Part shown: one piece after another, positions 7,319-15,161 of the stretch
Position numbering within the stretch: the first letter of the stretch is position 1
Layout: each line of letters opens with the position of its first letter
Origin: OMII01 sp947467385
Lineage (GTDB): Bacteria > Bdellovibrionota_C > UBA2361 > OMII01
DNA: 64,000 nucleotides
Reading direction: 5' to 3'
Assembly (NCBI GenBank): GCA_044360075.1
Contig: JBIKLA010000006.1
Span: 70,578 to 134,577 of the forward strand
Position numbers and translations under genes: made by a program
The notes under the pieces: generated by a model
Told to the model about the DNA's origin: nothing
Database searches by the model: none
The model's input: the letters and a program-made list of their open reading frames with translations, nothing else

Positions 7319-8236
7319 TCACCCTATGGTTCGTTGCGAGGATGGTCCACCTGAGCCTGCACACGCAAGCTCAGGCTCGGGCTCCTCCTTCTTAAGGTTA
7401 CACCCGTTCCTCGCAACAACTATCTCCCCATCATCAGCCAAGGCGTCCAATCTTTTCCTGTACCAGGGATACGCCTCCCGCGCGGCATCTTCAGCGAGCA
7501 TTCGAACCGCAACAGAGGCGGCCATGAACCCCACCGCGCCGGTCACAAACACTGCGCTACCAAGCCCGTCGTTACAGCTCTTGCGAGTCACCGCACCCTC
7601 GCATTGAGTTCCGGAATGGTTGCGCTGCTTGGGCACATACACGCACGGTACGTTAAACCGAGATCTATCGCCGCGCGGAAACCCGTATCTACCGCGCAGA
7701 TCCTTTCGCACTATCTGAAGTAGAGGATCGTGAACTGTTAAGGAGAGGTCGCACGAAGTGACTGCGGACGGATCAAGCCGATCTCCGGCAGAGCCGGCTG
7801 TAACGACCCGGATGCCGCGCGCGACGCACTCCGCTATCAGAAGGGCCTTATTCTCTGCGCGGTCGATCGTGTCCACCACGAGGTCTGGCCTAAGCCCAAG
7901 GATATGCTCAACGGAGGAGCGGGTGAAGAACTTGGGCAGCGCTTGCACGAGGCAGTCCGGGTTGATGTCGCGTACCCGGCGCGCAAGAAGGTCAGCCTTA
8001 AGCTCGCCTACCGTGGAGCTCGTCGCTTGGACCTGGCGATTGATGTTTGTTATGCAGACCTCGTCGAGGTCTACGAGCGTTAAGGCACCAACCCCGCTTC
8101 GGGCGAGGGCCTCGACTACCCAAGAGCCAACACCACCGAGCCCTACCACACACACCGACGAGCTCTGGATGCGGCAAAACGCCTGCTCTCCAACGAGCTG
8201 ACTGAACCCCTTAAATCGGTCATCCTTTTCGTGCAT
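7319..8236 (-). CDS. tcdA: tRNA threonylcarbamoyladenosine dehydratase
   Basis: This 305-residue E1-like/ThiF-fold enzyme uses ATP to cyclise N6-threonylcarbamoyladenosine to ct6A at position 37 of ANN-decoding tRNAs. The Rossmann motif GLGGVGS is at 32-38. The adenylate and R-finger region VDLDEVCITNINRQ and the conserved DxIDxxxxK-like segment DTIDRAENKALL follow. The start at 8236 (MHEKDDRFKGF) matches homologues and has a TTGAGGG Shine-Dalgarno; an upstream extension to 8380 is possible but unlikely. The ~25-residue C-terminal tail (EEPEPELACAGSGG) is unusual. The gene converges on sufE-tatD and the 40-codon gene. Confidence 0.92.
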   Translation of the reverse strand: MHEKDDRFKGFSQLVGEQAFCRIQSSSVCVVGLGGVGSWVVEALARSGVGALTLVDLDEVCITNINRQVQATSSTVGELKADLLARRVRDINPDCLVQALPKFFTRSSVEHILGLRPDLVVDTIDRAENKALLIAECVARGIRVVTAGSAGDRLDPSAVTSCDLSLTVHDPLLQIVRKDLRGRYGFPRGDRSRFNVPCVYVPKQRNHSGTQCEGAVTRKSCNDGLGSAVFVTGAVGFMAASVAVRMLAEDAAREAYPWYRKRLDALADDGEIVVARNGCNLKKEEPEPELACAGSGGPSSQRTIG

Positions 8237-8434
8237 GTCCGCCCTCAAGACGAGCTGTTCCGCTTGTGCCGAGACCCGCACAGCGCGGTCCCATGACCTG
8301 CATAGTGTACCAAAAGGGTCACTCGAAGTCATACCTGCCAGCCTGTGCCGCGGGCCGCTACTCCCGCTGAGAGCCGTCACCCCTTATGGAGAAGTAAGCT
8401 GCGGAAAACAGGAAGATTTGATAGCCTAACCGAC

Positions 8435-9682
8435 ATGAGAGACGCAGACGTAATCGTTATTGGAGCGGGGCTTACGGGGCTTCGTGCCGCCCTTGACCTT
8501 GTCCGCGCGGGCCTCTCAATACTCGTCGTCGAGGGCGAGGACTCCGTTGGCGGTAGGATGAGAACAACCCCTCACGACGGCTTTCTCCTCGATCACGGCT
8601 TTCAGGTCATCTTGGGGGGATATTCTGAGCTAGCGACAGTACCCCTGTTCGAGACTCTCAAGATGGGCGCGTTCGATAGCGGCGCGCGCATCCGCCAGAA
8701 CGGATCGTTTTTCGACTTTTTTGACGTCCGGCGCCATCCGGCGCAAGCAGCAGCTATGCTTAAGGCGCCTTTTTTTTCGCTCGGAGACATGTGGCGACTA
8801 TTTAAATACGCCGAGCTGTTTCTCCAGCCACATCCCAAGCCAACTGGTGAGCCCACGAGCGAGAGCCTGCGGCGCTACGGGTTTTCAGAGCGATTCATCA
8901 GTGGATTCCTGCGCCCCTTTCTCTCGGCTGTTCTTCTTGACCCCACTCTCTCTATCGACAGCTCGGCCGCACGATTTTACCTCAAGTCCTTCTCTCGGGG
9001 CGCTGCCCTGCTGCCGCAGCAGGGCGTTCAAGCGCTTCCGAACCTTCTCGCCCAGCAGGTTGGGGTCTCGCACATCCTCTTGCGCTCGCGCGTCGACGCG
9101 GCACGACCCCGGGAAATCGTGCTCCAGTCGGGCGAGACACTGACCTGCCAGCGGGTACTGTGCTGCACGGACGCCTATGCCGCCGCACAGATGGGCGGAC
9201 CGGTCCAGACCATGCCACACCGCGACTCGCGCACGATATATTTCGCCGCAGATCGACCGCCCTTCCGCGAGCGGCTTATAGCACTCAACGCCGAGCAGCG
9301 CGGCGTCCTTTGCAGCGTGTCGGTCTCTAGCAACGTGCAGCCGAGCTATGCCCCCTCCGGGAAGAGCCTTGTCGCTGCGACGATTGTTGGAGAGGGCGCC
9401 TCGATCGACGAGGGAGAGGCGCGCGCACGGGCCCTCCAGGAGCTCAGGGAATGGTTTGGCGAAGAGGCGCTCTCGTGGCGCCACCTGCAGACATTCACAA
9501 TTCCCCGATCGGTGCCGGCACGACCACGCATGGAACTCGGAGTACAAGAGCACAACGGAATACTTTTTGCGGGAGACTACCTCACATACGGCGCCCAGAA
9601 TGGCGCACTTCGTGCAGGGCGCGAAGCAGCTCGCCTCGTGGCCGCCGAGTTTGAGACGATATCACCTGGGCGCGCTGCCTAG
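8435..9682 (+). CDS. FAD-dependent amine-oxidase/protoporphyrinogen-oxidase-like protein
   Basis: This 415-residue flavoprotein has an N-terminal dinucleotide-binding fold: DADVIVIGAGLTGL at 3-16, then VVEGEDSVGGRMRT, the conserved GG.. R..T motif of amine oxidases. DHGFQVILGGY and a C-terminal FAD motif (LFAGDYLTYGAQNGALRAGREAA) are typical of the PPOX/phytoene-desaturase-like superfamily. The substrate cannot be read from sequence. ATG 8435 was chosen because the Rossmann strand starts right after it. It is divergent from tcdA and converges on the branching-enzyme gene with a 1-bp gap. Confidence 0.85.
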   Translation: MRDADVIVIGAGLTGLRAALDLVRAGLSILVVEGEDSVGGRMRTTPHDGFLLDHGFQVILGGYSELATVPLFETLKMGAFDSGARIRQNGSFFDFFDVRRHPAQAAAMLKAPFFSLGDMWRLFKYAELFLQPHPKPTGEPTSESLRRYGFSERFISGFLRPFLSAVLLDPTLSIDSSAARFYLKSFSRGAALLPQQGVQALPNLLAQQVGVSHILLRSRVDAARPREIVLQSGETLTCQRVLCCTDAYAAAQMGGPVQTMPHRDSRTIYFAADRPPFRERLIALNAEQRGVLCSVSVSSNVQPSYAPSGKSLVAATIVGEGASIDEGEARARALQELREWFGEEALSWRHLQTFTIPRSVPARPRMELGVQEHNGILFAGDYLTYGAQNGALRAGREAARLVAAEFETISPGRAA

Positions 9683-9683
9683 T

Positions 9684-11681
9684 CTATAAACGCTTCAGTA
9701 CCAGGGCGCTGCGCGACGGAATGTAGAGGCGAACGCCCCCGCTTGGCGAAGCCTCATACTGAACCGAGGGATCCACCCTTCCGAAACCGCCAAATTCCCG
9801 TGAGTCGGAATCAAGTGCAACAGCGTATCTGCCGGGCCCGATCCATACCTCCCGATCGGCGTACGAATTTGACGGATGGAAGTTAAAAATGAACACCAGC
9901 CCAGCGCGCTCGAACACCAGCAGCTTGTCATCCACATGCTCATAATGCTTGTAGGGCCATGGCGCCTGAAGCAGCTGGTCCGATTCGGCAAGCCCGATCA
10001 TAGATCGGTCGAAATCCGCAAGGAAACGGTACTTAAGATCGCGCGAGTCGCGCAGGCTCCATTGCCTACGCGCGTAATGGTAGGACCAGCCGTTCCCCTC
10101 GCGGGGGAAGTCGACCCACTCGGGGTGCCCGAACTCGTTCCCGATAAAGTTCAGGTATCCGTGCCCGGAAGTCGAGAGCGTCACAAGACGCAGCATCTTA
10201 TGCAAGGCGAGTGCCCTGTCGATAATGAGGCTCTCATCAGACACGCGCATCTTCGAGTACATCTCCGCGTCGGCGAGCCAGAACATCGTGGTCTTATCAC
10301 CCACGAGCGCCTGGTCGTGCGACTCAACGTAATTGACGGTGCGCTCGTCAGCGCGCCTGTTAGTCAACTCATGCCAGATCTGCGACACGTTCCAGTCTTC
10401 ATCCCGCGTGTGCTTGAGGAGCTTAATCCAGTAGTCCGGGATCCCCATCGCGAGGCGGTAATCGAACCCGATTCCGCCGTCGCTAATTGGGGCTGCGAGT
10501 CCCGGCATACCGCTCACCTCCTCGGCGATGGTGATAGCGTCTGAGCGAACCTCATGAATCAGGGAGTTCGCCAAGGAGAGATATGCCAAGGCATCCTCGT
10601 CTACGTTGCCGCAGAAATAATGATCGTACGAAGAGGCGGCCGAACCGAGCCCGTGATCGCGGTAAATCATGCTCGTCACGCCATCGAATCGATATCCATC
10701 AAACTTGAAGGCATCGAGCCAGTAGCGGCAGTTTGACAGGAGCAGGTGCAAAGTCTCGCTCTTTCCGTAATCGAAGAGCCTCGTGTTCCAGGCGGGATGC
10801 TCTCCGCGCGGGCCGCTGTGAAAGTAGAGGTCGTAGGACCCGTCAAACCGACTTAGCCCCTCCGCCTCGTTTTTGACTGCGTGCGAGTGGATGAGGTCCA
10901 TAATGACGGCAATGCCCAAGCCGTGGGCCGTGTCCACGAGCTCCATAAGCTCGTCCGGCGTGCCGAAACGGGACGACGGCGCGAAGAAATTCGACACCTG
11001 GTAACCAAAGGACCCGTAGTAAGGGTGCTCCTGCACCGCCATAAGCTGGATGGTGTTGTAGCCACCCTCCTTTATGCGTGGCAGGACCTTCTCGGTGAAT
11101 TCCCGGTACGACCCAACCTTACCCTCCTCCTGGGCCATCCCGACATGGGCCTCGTATATGAGCGGAGCACGATTTGGGACCCGAAAATCAGGGTGCTTCC
11201 AACGATAGGGCTCCTTCGGATCCCACACCTGGGCGCTGAAGAGCTTCGTCGCCTCGTCCTGCACGACCCGCGTACAAAAGGACGGAATTCGCTCGCCGCT
11301 TACTTCGCGACCATTGTCGTTCCAGTACATGATGAGCTTGTAGTGGTCGCCGTGCTTAATCGAGCCTAACGGTAACGAGAGGTCCCACGTTCCGTGGTCG
11401 CGCCGCACGAGCTCAAAGCGCTTATCCTCCATCCACCCAGTGAAATCACCAACGAGGGCGATGCGTGTCGCGTTTGGTGCGCGCTCACGCAGCACCCAAG
11501 AAGAGGATAGCTTGTGCAGCCCAAAGTAGTTGTGGCCGACGGCGAACTCAGGCAGCGACAGCCGATCGCAGGTAACGCGCGACCTAAAGGTCTTGGCGAG
11601 CTCGCCCCTGTAGGCGATAGCCCCGGTGTAAGGGGTGAGCCATGAGTCATCGCGAACCAGCTTTGGGGTCTCTTCGGTCAT
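9684..11681 (-). CDS. 1,4-alpha-glucan branching enzyme (GH13, eukaryote-like type)
   Basis: This 665-residue glycogen/starch branching enzyme has an N-terminal CBM48 (APNATRIALVGDFTGW), the GH13 barrel with nucleophile D333 in DGYRFDGVTS, general acid E387 in ITIAEEVSG and the third acid in YVESHDQ, and a C-terminal beta domain. Its length and the segments LIYEAHVGMAQEEGKVGSY and NEFGHPEWVDFPREGN match the eukaryotic/GH13_8 subtype better than the usual GlgB. ATG 11681 was chosen; a TTG at 11711 adds ten residues. Neither start has a good Shine-Dalgarno. No other glycogen-synthesis gene is adjacent. Confidence 0.92.
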   Translation of the reverse strand: MTEETPKLVRDDSWLTPYTGAIAYRGELAKTFRSRVTCDRLSLPEFAVGHNYFGLHKLSSSWVLRERAPNATRIALVGDFTGWMEDKRFELVRRDHGTWDLSLPLGSIKHGDHYKLIMYWNDNGREVSGERIPSFCTRVVQDEATKLFSAQVWDPKEPYRWKHPDFRVPNRAPLIYEAHVGMAQEEGKVGSYREFTEKVLPRIKEGGYNTIQLMAVQEHPYYGSFGYQVSNFFAPSSRFGTPDELMELVDTAHGLGIAVIMDLIHSHAVKNEAEGLSRFDGSYDLYFHSGPRGEHPAWNTRLFDYGKSETLHLLLSNCRYWLDAFKFDGYRFDGVTSMIYRDHGLGSAASSYDHYFCGNVDEDALAYLSLANSLIHEVRSDAITIAEEVSGMPGLAAPISDGGIGFDYRLAMGIPDYWIKLLKHTRDEDWNVSQIWHELTNRRADERTVNYVESHDQALVGDKTTMFWLADAEMYSKMRVSDESLIIDRALALHKMLRLVTLSTSGHGYLNFIGNEFGHPEWVDFPREGNGWSYHYARRQWSLRDSRDLKYRFLADFDRSMIGLAESDQLLQAPWPYKHYEHVDDKLLVFERAGLVFIFNFHPSNSYADREVWIGPGRYAVALDSDSREFGGFGRVDPSVQYEASPSGGVRLYIPSRSALVLKRL

Positions 11682-11768
11682 ATCCACGCCGGGATAGTAG
11701 CCGAAAGGCAAACCTTTGAGGAGTCTTGGGTTTTACCAAATGCTCCCGGTGTTGGTAGAGTGCCGGGC

Positions 11769-12044
11769 ATGGAGCCAACCGCTAACAACCAGGAGCTGTG
11801 CCGCGTTCTCGTTATCCTAGACGGCGAAAGCGAGGATGTGCTCGATGTCGTTGAATTACAGGGATTTGATCTCAATGCCTTTGCGGAGCAATTCGACGTT
11901 CCGCTTGAATCGGACCCGCACATGCTCGACCGCTATGCCGTCGGCCCGGACGATGCTGGCTTCGTAAACGACCACCTCGACACCGGTATGGCGTTTGATT
12001 TTGCGAGAAACGCGTACTTTATCGAGGCGGCTAGTCGCGAGTAG
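11769..12044 (+). CDS. Small acidic protein of unknown function
   Basis: This 91-residue acidic protein starts at ATG 11769; a GTG at 11760 is an alternative. The pattern (hydrophobic strand LVILDGESEDVLDVVELQG, then a helix with LNAFAEQF, then MLDRYAVGPDDAGFV) loosely resembles small single-domain proteins found among toxin-immunity genes, but I cannot assign a family. No strong Shine-Dalgarno is seen. Its 3' end overlaps the convergent gene at 12031 by 14 bp. It lies 87 bp from the divergent branching-enzyme start. Confidence 0.6.
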   Translation: MEPTANNQELCRVLVILDGESEDVLDVVELQGFDLNAFAEQFDVPLESDPHMLDRYAVGPDDAGFVNDHLDTGMAFDFARNAYFIEAASRE

Positions 12045-12636
12045 CATCCACCGCTCCCGGATTTCCCGGCAGCCCAAGCGAAGCGAAGGCGCCGCTCTCA
12101 AGAAGCGCTCGGGCCTCCACCGAGAGCGCGTACGACACTCTTCCTTCCGCATCAACATTTCGGGCGAACATGTTTACCTTCCACATCGAACGAAGGTGCG
12201 CATCGGTCTCTGCCACCTGCGCCTTGGGGCTCTCTGCGTCACTCCAGCGAAGCTCTCCCGTGAGCTGTTCAAGCGACCGGAAATCACCCACCTCAAGAGC
12301 TCTTAGGCGGCTCACCGCAGACACAAAGCGCTCTTTAATCTCCGGCGATAGGCCAAACCACCTTGTAAGGCGGGATGCTCGCTCGTCCCTGAGGCTTGCA
12401 GCCGTTGTCGAGGAGATAACGCGCTGTAGCTCGTCCGCCACCTCCCTCAGGGTGGCGGCACCTTTCTCAATGAGCAGCGCGGCATCAGAGAGCCTCGCCT
12501 CAGCTCGGCATCCCTTGAGCATGTCAGCGGCTGGGAGGATCTGGCCTAGGCACTCCCGCGCCGACGCCCAAGCCTTCTCCAGTGGTGCAGATGCCGTGTT
12601 TGCGGTCTCGGCTTTAGGGCTCTGGTATCTTGCCAT
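12031..12636 (-). CDS. Hypothetical helical protein
   Basis: This 201-residue, predominantly helical, soluble protein has no signal peptide and no recognisable motif. The ATG at 12636 has a GGAGG Shine-Dalgarno eight bases upstream, which supports the gene as real. Ala, Arg, Ser and Glu dominate. Its end overlaps the small acidic protein gene on the other strand. No function is proposed. Confidence 0.65.
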   Translation of the reverse strand: MARYQSPKAETANTASAPLEKAWASARECLGQILPAADMLKGCRAEARLSDAALLIEKGAATLREVADELQRVISSTTAASLRDERASRLTRWFGLSPEIKERFVSAVSRLRALEVGDFRSLEQLTGELRWSDAESPKAQVAETDAHLRSMWKVNMFARNVDAEGRVSYALSVEARALLESGAFASLGLPGNPGAVDATRD

Positions 12637-12751
12637 GTGAAGGTCCTCCAGCGCCGAGTATTAGCGCTTGGCGGACCTTGGTAAAGCGCCGCCTTAAGTT
12701 GGTGACGCCACGATACCGATAAAGACAGATGCCTACCCCCTTAGCGCGCGC

Positions 12752-13021
12752 CTAGTGGCCCCTAAGGCGGTCGTCGATACGAAACGAGATCCGGCAGCGA
12801 ACCTGGTACGAGGCGATTGCGCCATCGCGAATAGTTCCGCGCATCTCCTCAACCTCCACATCAGAGATATTCTGGAGGGTTTGGGCCGCCTCGGCAACGC
12901 ACACCCTCACCGCCTCATCCCAGCCCTTCTCCGATTCGCCCGTAAGCTCTATGCACTTGCTCACGCTGTGCCGGGGCGCCGCCCCGCGCTTCTCGCCCGT
13001 GTATCCTGATGTCTCTGCCAT
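12752..13021 (-). CDS. Dodecin-family flavin-binding protein
   Basis: This 89-residue protein has the dodecin signature: HSVSKCIELTGESEKGWDEAV followed by VEVEEMRGTIRDGAIASYQVRCRISFRID. Dodecins assemble as dodecamers that store riboflavin or other small aromatics. ATG 13021 follows an AAGGGGGAA Shine-Dalgarno; the frame extends to 13150 without family similarity, so the longer start is rejected. The N-terminal ~18 residues are extra relative to short dodecins. It is divergent from the BON-domain gene at 13165, with about 140 bp for promoters. Confidence 0.88.
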   Translation of the reverse strand: MAETSGYTGEKRGAAPRHSVSKCIELTGESEKGWDEAVRVCVAEAAQTLQNISDVEVEEMRGTIRDGAIASYQVRCRISFRIDDRLRGH

Positions 13022-13164
13022 CTTTTCCCCCTTCAATAACTGTGTCTTGAGCAAGAGGTATTCCCTTAGGCCAACTCGCGATATGAGCCCGCTCACCCTG
13101 GCTTCAGTCATTCCCGATTCTGAGAGTCGGCGTAGCGTGAATTCCACCACATCGAGGAGGAGCT

Positions 13165-13683
13165 ATGACGGAACCAAGAGAGAACCTTGCCACGCCCCGC
13201 GCAATCATTTACCAGGCCAAAACTCCAGCAAAGGTCGGAGTGGCCTTCCTTTCAGGTGCGGCCATCGGCTCGCTCGTCAGCTACTTGCTCGACCCGCATC
13301 AAGGCGCCCGCCGACGCGGGGAGCTCAGGGACCGTGCCGTCAGCGCATCACGCAACTCAGGTCGTAGGGCGCTTAAGCTCAGTCGACACCTGCGAAACCA
13401 ACTTGAAGGAGTTGTTTCATACGCAGCCGATCTTTTCCGGCCGGAGGGACTGGCGAGCGACAGGAAGCTCGCCGATAGGATCCGCTCATCGCTTGGGCAC
13501 TCCTGCTCACACCTGTCGGCGGTCGAGCTCCACGTCAAGCAGGGAGACGTCATCGTCGGCGGCCATGCGCCGGAGTCAGAGATTCCATCTCTACTCAATG
13601 CGATATCAAAGGTCCGGGGAGTTCGCTCAGTGACAGACCACGTCGAGCGCGGAGCTGGCCCAGCTTCGCAACCGATCCAGTAG
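13165..13683 (+). CDS. BON-domain protein with N-terminal membrane segment
   Basis: This 172-residue protein has an N-terminal hydrophobic segment (VGVAFLSGAAIGSLVSYLL) followed by LDPHQGARRRGELRD, the LLDPxxGxxRR motif common to YtxH-like/BON stress proteins. A BON domain covers about 95-165, with VELHVKQGDVIVGGHAP and VRGVRSVTDHVE. BON domains are thought to associate with membranes or bind small ligands. The start at 13165 has a GAGGAGG Shine-Dalgarno. Pairing with a dodecin gene suggests a stress role, which is inference. It ends 2 bp before the convergent argH. Confidence 0.82.
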   Translation: MTEPRENLATPRAIIYQAKTPAKVGVAFLSGAAIGSLVSYLLDPHQGARRRGELRDRAVSASRNSGRRALKLSRHLRNQLEGVVSYAADLFRPEGLASDRKLADRIRSSLGHSCSHLSAVELHVKQGDVIVGGHAPESEIPSLLNAISKVRGVRSVTDHVERGAGPASQPIQ

Positions 13684-13685
13684 GG

Positions 13686-15107
13686 TTACGTAGCCGCGAC
13701 GGTAGCCGAGTGCTCCTTGAGCCACGCTTCTGTGCGCGCCAGCTCGACATCAACAAGCTTGAGCTGTTCGTCAACGGCCACGCTCGCGGTGCCACCTCTG
13801 CTCGTGCGCCGATTGACGACGGTGTCGAGCGAGATAGCCTCGAAGATATCGCTCTCAAAGAGCGGCGAAAAAGCCTTAAACTCGTCAAGTGAGAGGCTGA
13901 GCAGCTCACGCTGCTGCGTGAAGCAGCCGCGCACCATCTGGCCGACCACCTCGTGGGCTTCACGAAACGGTAGCCCCTTCTTGGCCAGATAGTCTGCGGC
14001 ATCTGTGGCGTTTACAAATCCCAGCTCCGCAGCCGCTCTCATCCGCTCCGGATGAATCTTCCAGGTGGCCACCATGTCGGTCGCTACGCGCAGGGAGCCC
14101 GTAATAGTGTCAACCGCATCGAAGATCCCCTCCTTGTCCTCCTGCATGTCCTTATTGTAGGCCAGCGGTAGCCCCTTCATGGTTGTAAGAAGTCCCATAA
14201 GCGAACCGTATACACGGCCGGTCTTGCCTCGAATGAGCTCTGCGAAATCGGCGTTCTTCTTCTGCGGCATGATACTGCTCCCAGTCGACATTGCGTCGCT
14301 CAGCTCAACAAAACCGAACTCGCCGCTCGTCCACAGAACGATCTCCTCTCCGAGTCGCGAGAGGTGCATCATGCACATGGCGCAGCTTGAGAGGTACTCA
14401 AGCACGAAGTCGCGGTCACTGACGGCATCCAGGCTGTTTTCATAGACCCCGTCAAAGCGCAGCAGTTCCGCAATGCGAACCCGATTGATAGGAAACGTCG
14501 TGCCCGCCAAAGCACCGGCCCCGAGCGGAAGGATGTTGGCGCGCTTCCATAGGTCAACCATGCGACCTATATCTCGCTGTAGCATGTGGGCGTACGCCAA
14601 CAGGTGATGCGAGAACAGGATCGGCTGCGCCCTTTGCAGGTGCGTGTAGCCCGGAAGGATCACGCCCCGATGCTCCTTTGCCCGGCGAACGAGCGCCGCC
14701 TGCAGATCCGCCATTAGACCGACAACAAAAACGATCTCCGCGCGCACAAAGAGGTGGCAGTCTGTTGCAACCTGGTCGTTTCTACTACGGGCGGTGTGGA
14801 GCTTGCCGGCAACCGAGCCGATCTCTTCTGTTAGGTAGCGCTCGATGTTCATGTGGATATCTTCGTCCGAGAGGCGGAACTCAAGATCCCCGCGCTCCAG
14901 CCGATCTCGAACCTTGCGTAGCCCGGCCTGGATCTGTAGTGACTCCTCAGGTGAAATTATTCCCGTCTCGCCGAGCATCTGCGCGTGAGCGATACTGCCC
15001 TGAATGTCGAAAGGCGCGAGCCTGCAGTCGAAAAGGATCGAGGCGCCGAACGCCTCAGCGAACGAGTTAGCTGACTCCGCAAAGCGGCCACCCCATAGCT
15101 TTTTCAT
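13686..15107 (-). CDS. argH: Argininosuccinate lyase
   Basis: This 473-residue fumarase/aspartase-superfamily enzyme splits argininosuccinate into arginine and fumarate, the last step of arginine synthesis. It starts MKKLWGGRFA, as in most ArgH proteins, carries HTARSRNDQVATD near residue 105, and has the signature loop GSSIMPQKKN near residue 280. Length is normal. It follows the acyl-CoA dehydrogenase gene by 54 bp on the same strand. No other arginine gene is nearby. Confidence 0.96.
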   Translation of the reverse strand: MKKLWGGRFAESANSFAEAFGASILFDCRLAPFDIQGSIAHAQMLGETGIISPEESLQIQAGLRKVRDRLERGDLEFRLSDEDIHMNIERYLTEEIGSVAGKLHTARSRNDQVATDCHLFVRAEIVFVVGLMADLQAALVRRAKEHRGVILPGYTHLQRAQPILFSHHLLAYAHMLQRDIGRMVDLWKRANILPLGAGALAGTTFPINRVRIAELLRFDGVYENSLDAVSDRDFVLEYLSSCAMCMMHLSRLGEEIVLWTSGEFGFVELSDAMSTGSSIMPQKKNADFAELIRGKTGRVYGSLMGLLTTMKGLPLAYNKDMQEDKEGIFDAVDTITGSLRVATDMVATWKIHPERMRAAAELGFVNATDAADYLAKKGLPFREAHEVVGQMVRGCFTQQRELLSLSLDEFKAFSPLFESDIFEAISLDTVVNRRTSRGGTASVAVDEQLKLVDVELARTEAWLKEHSATVAAT

Positions 15108-15161
15108 GCGTCCCTCACCACAAAGTTTGGCAGGGGCAAGATTAGGGCCGGCCAGCGTTTT

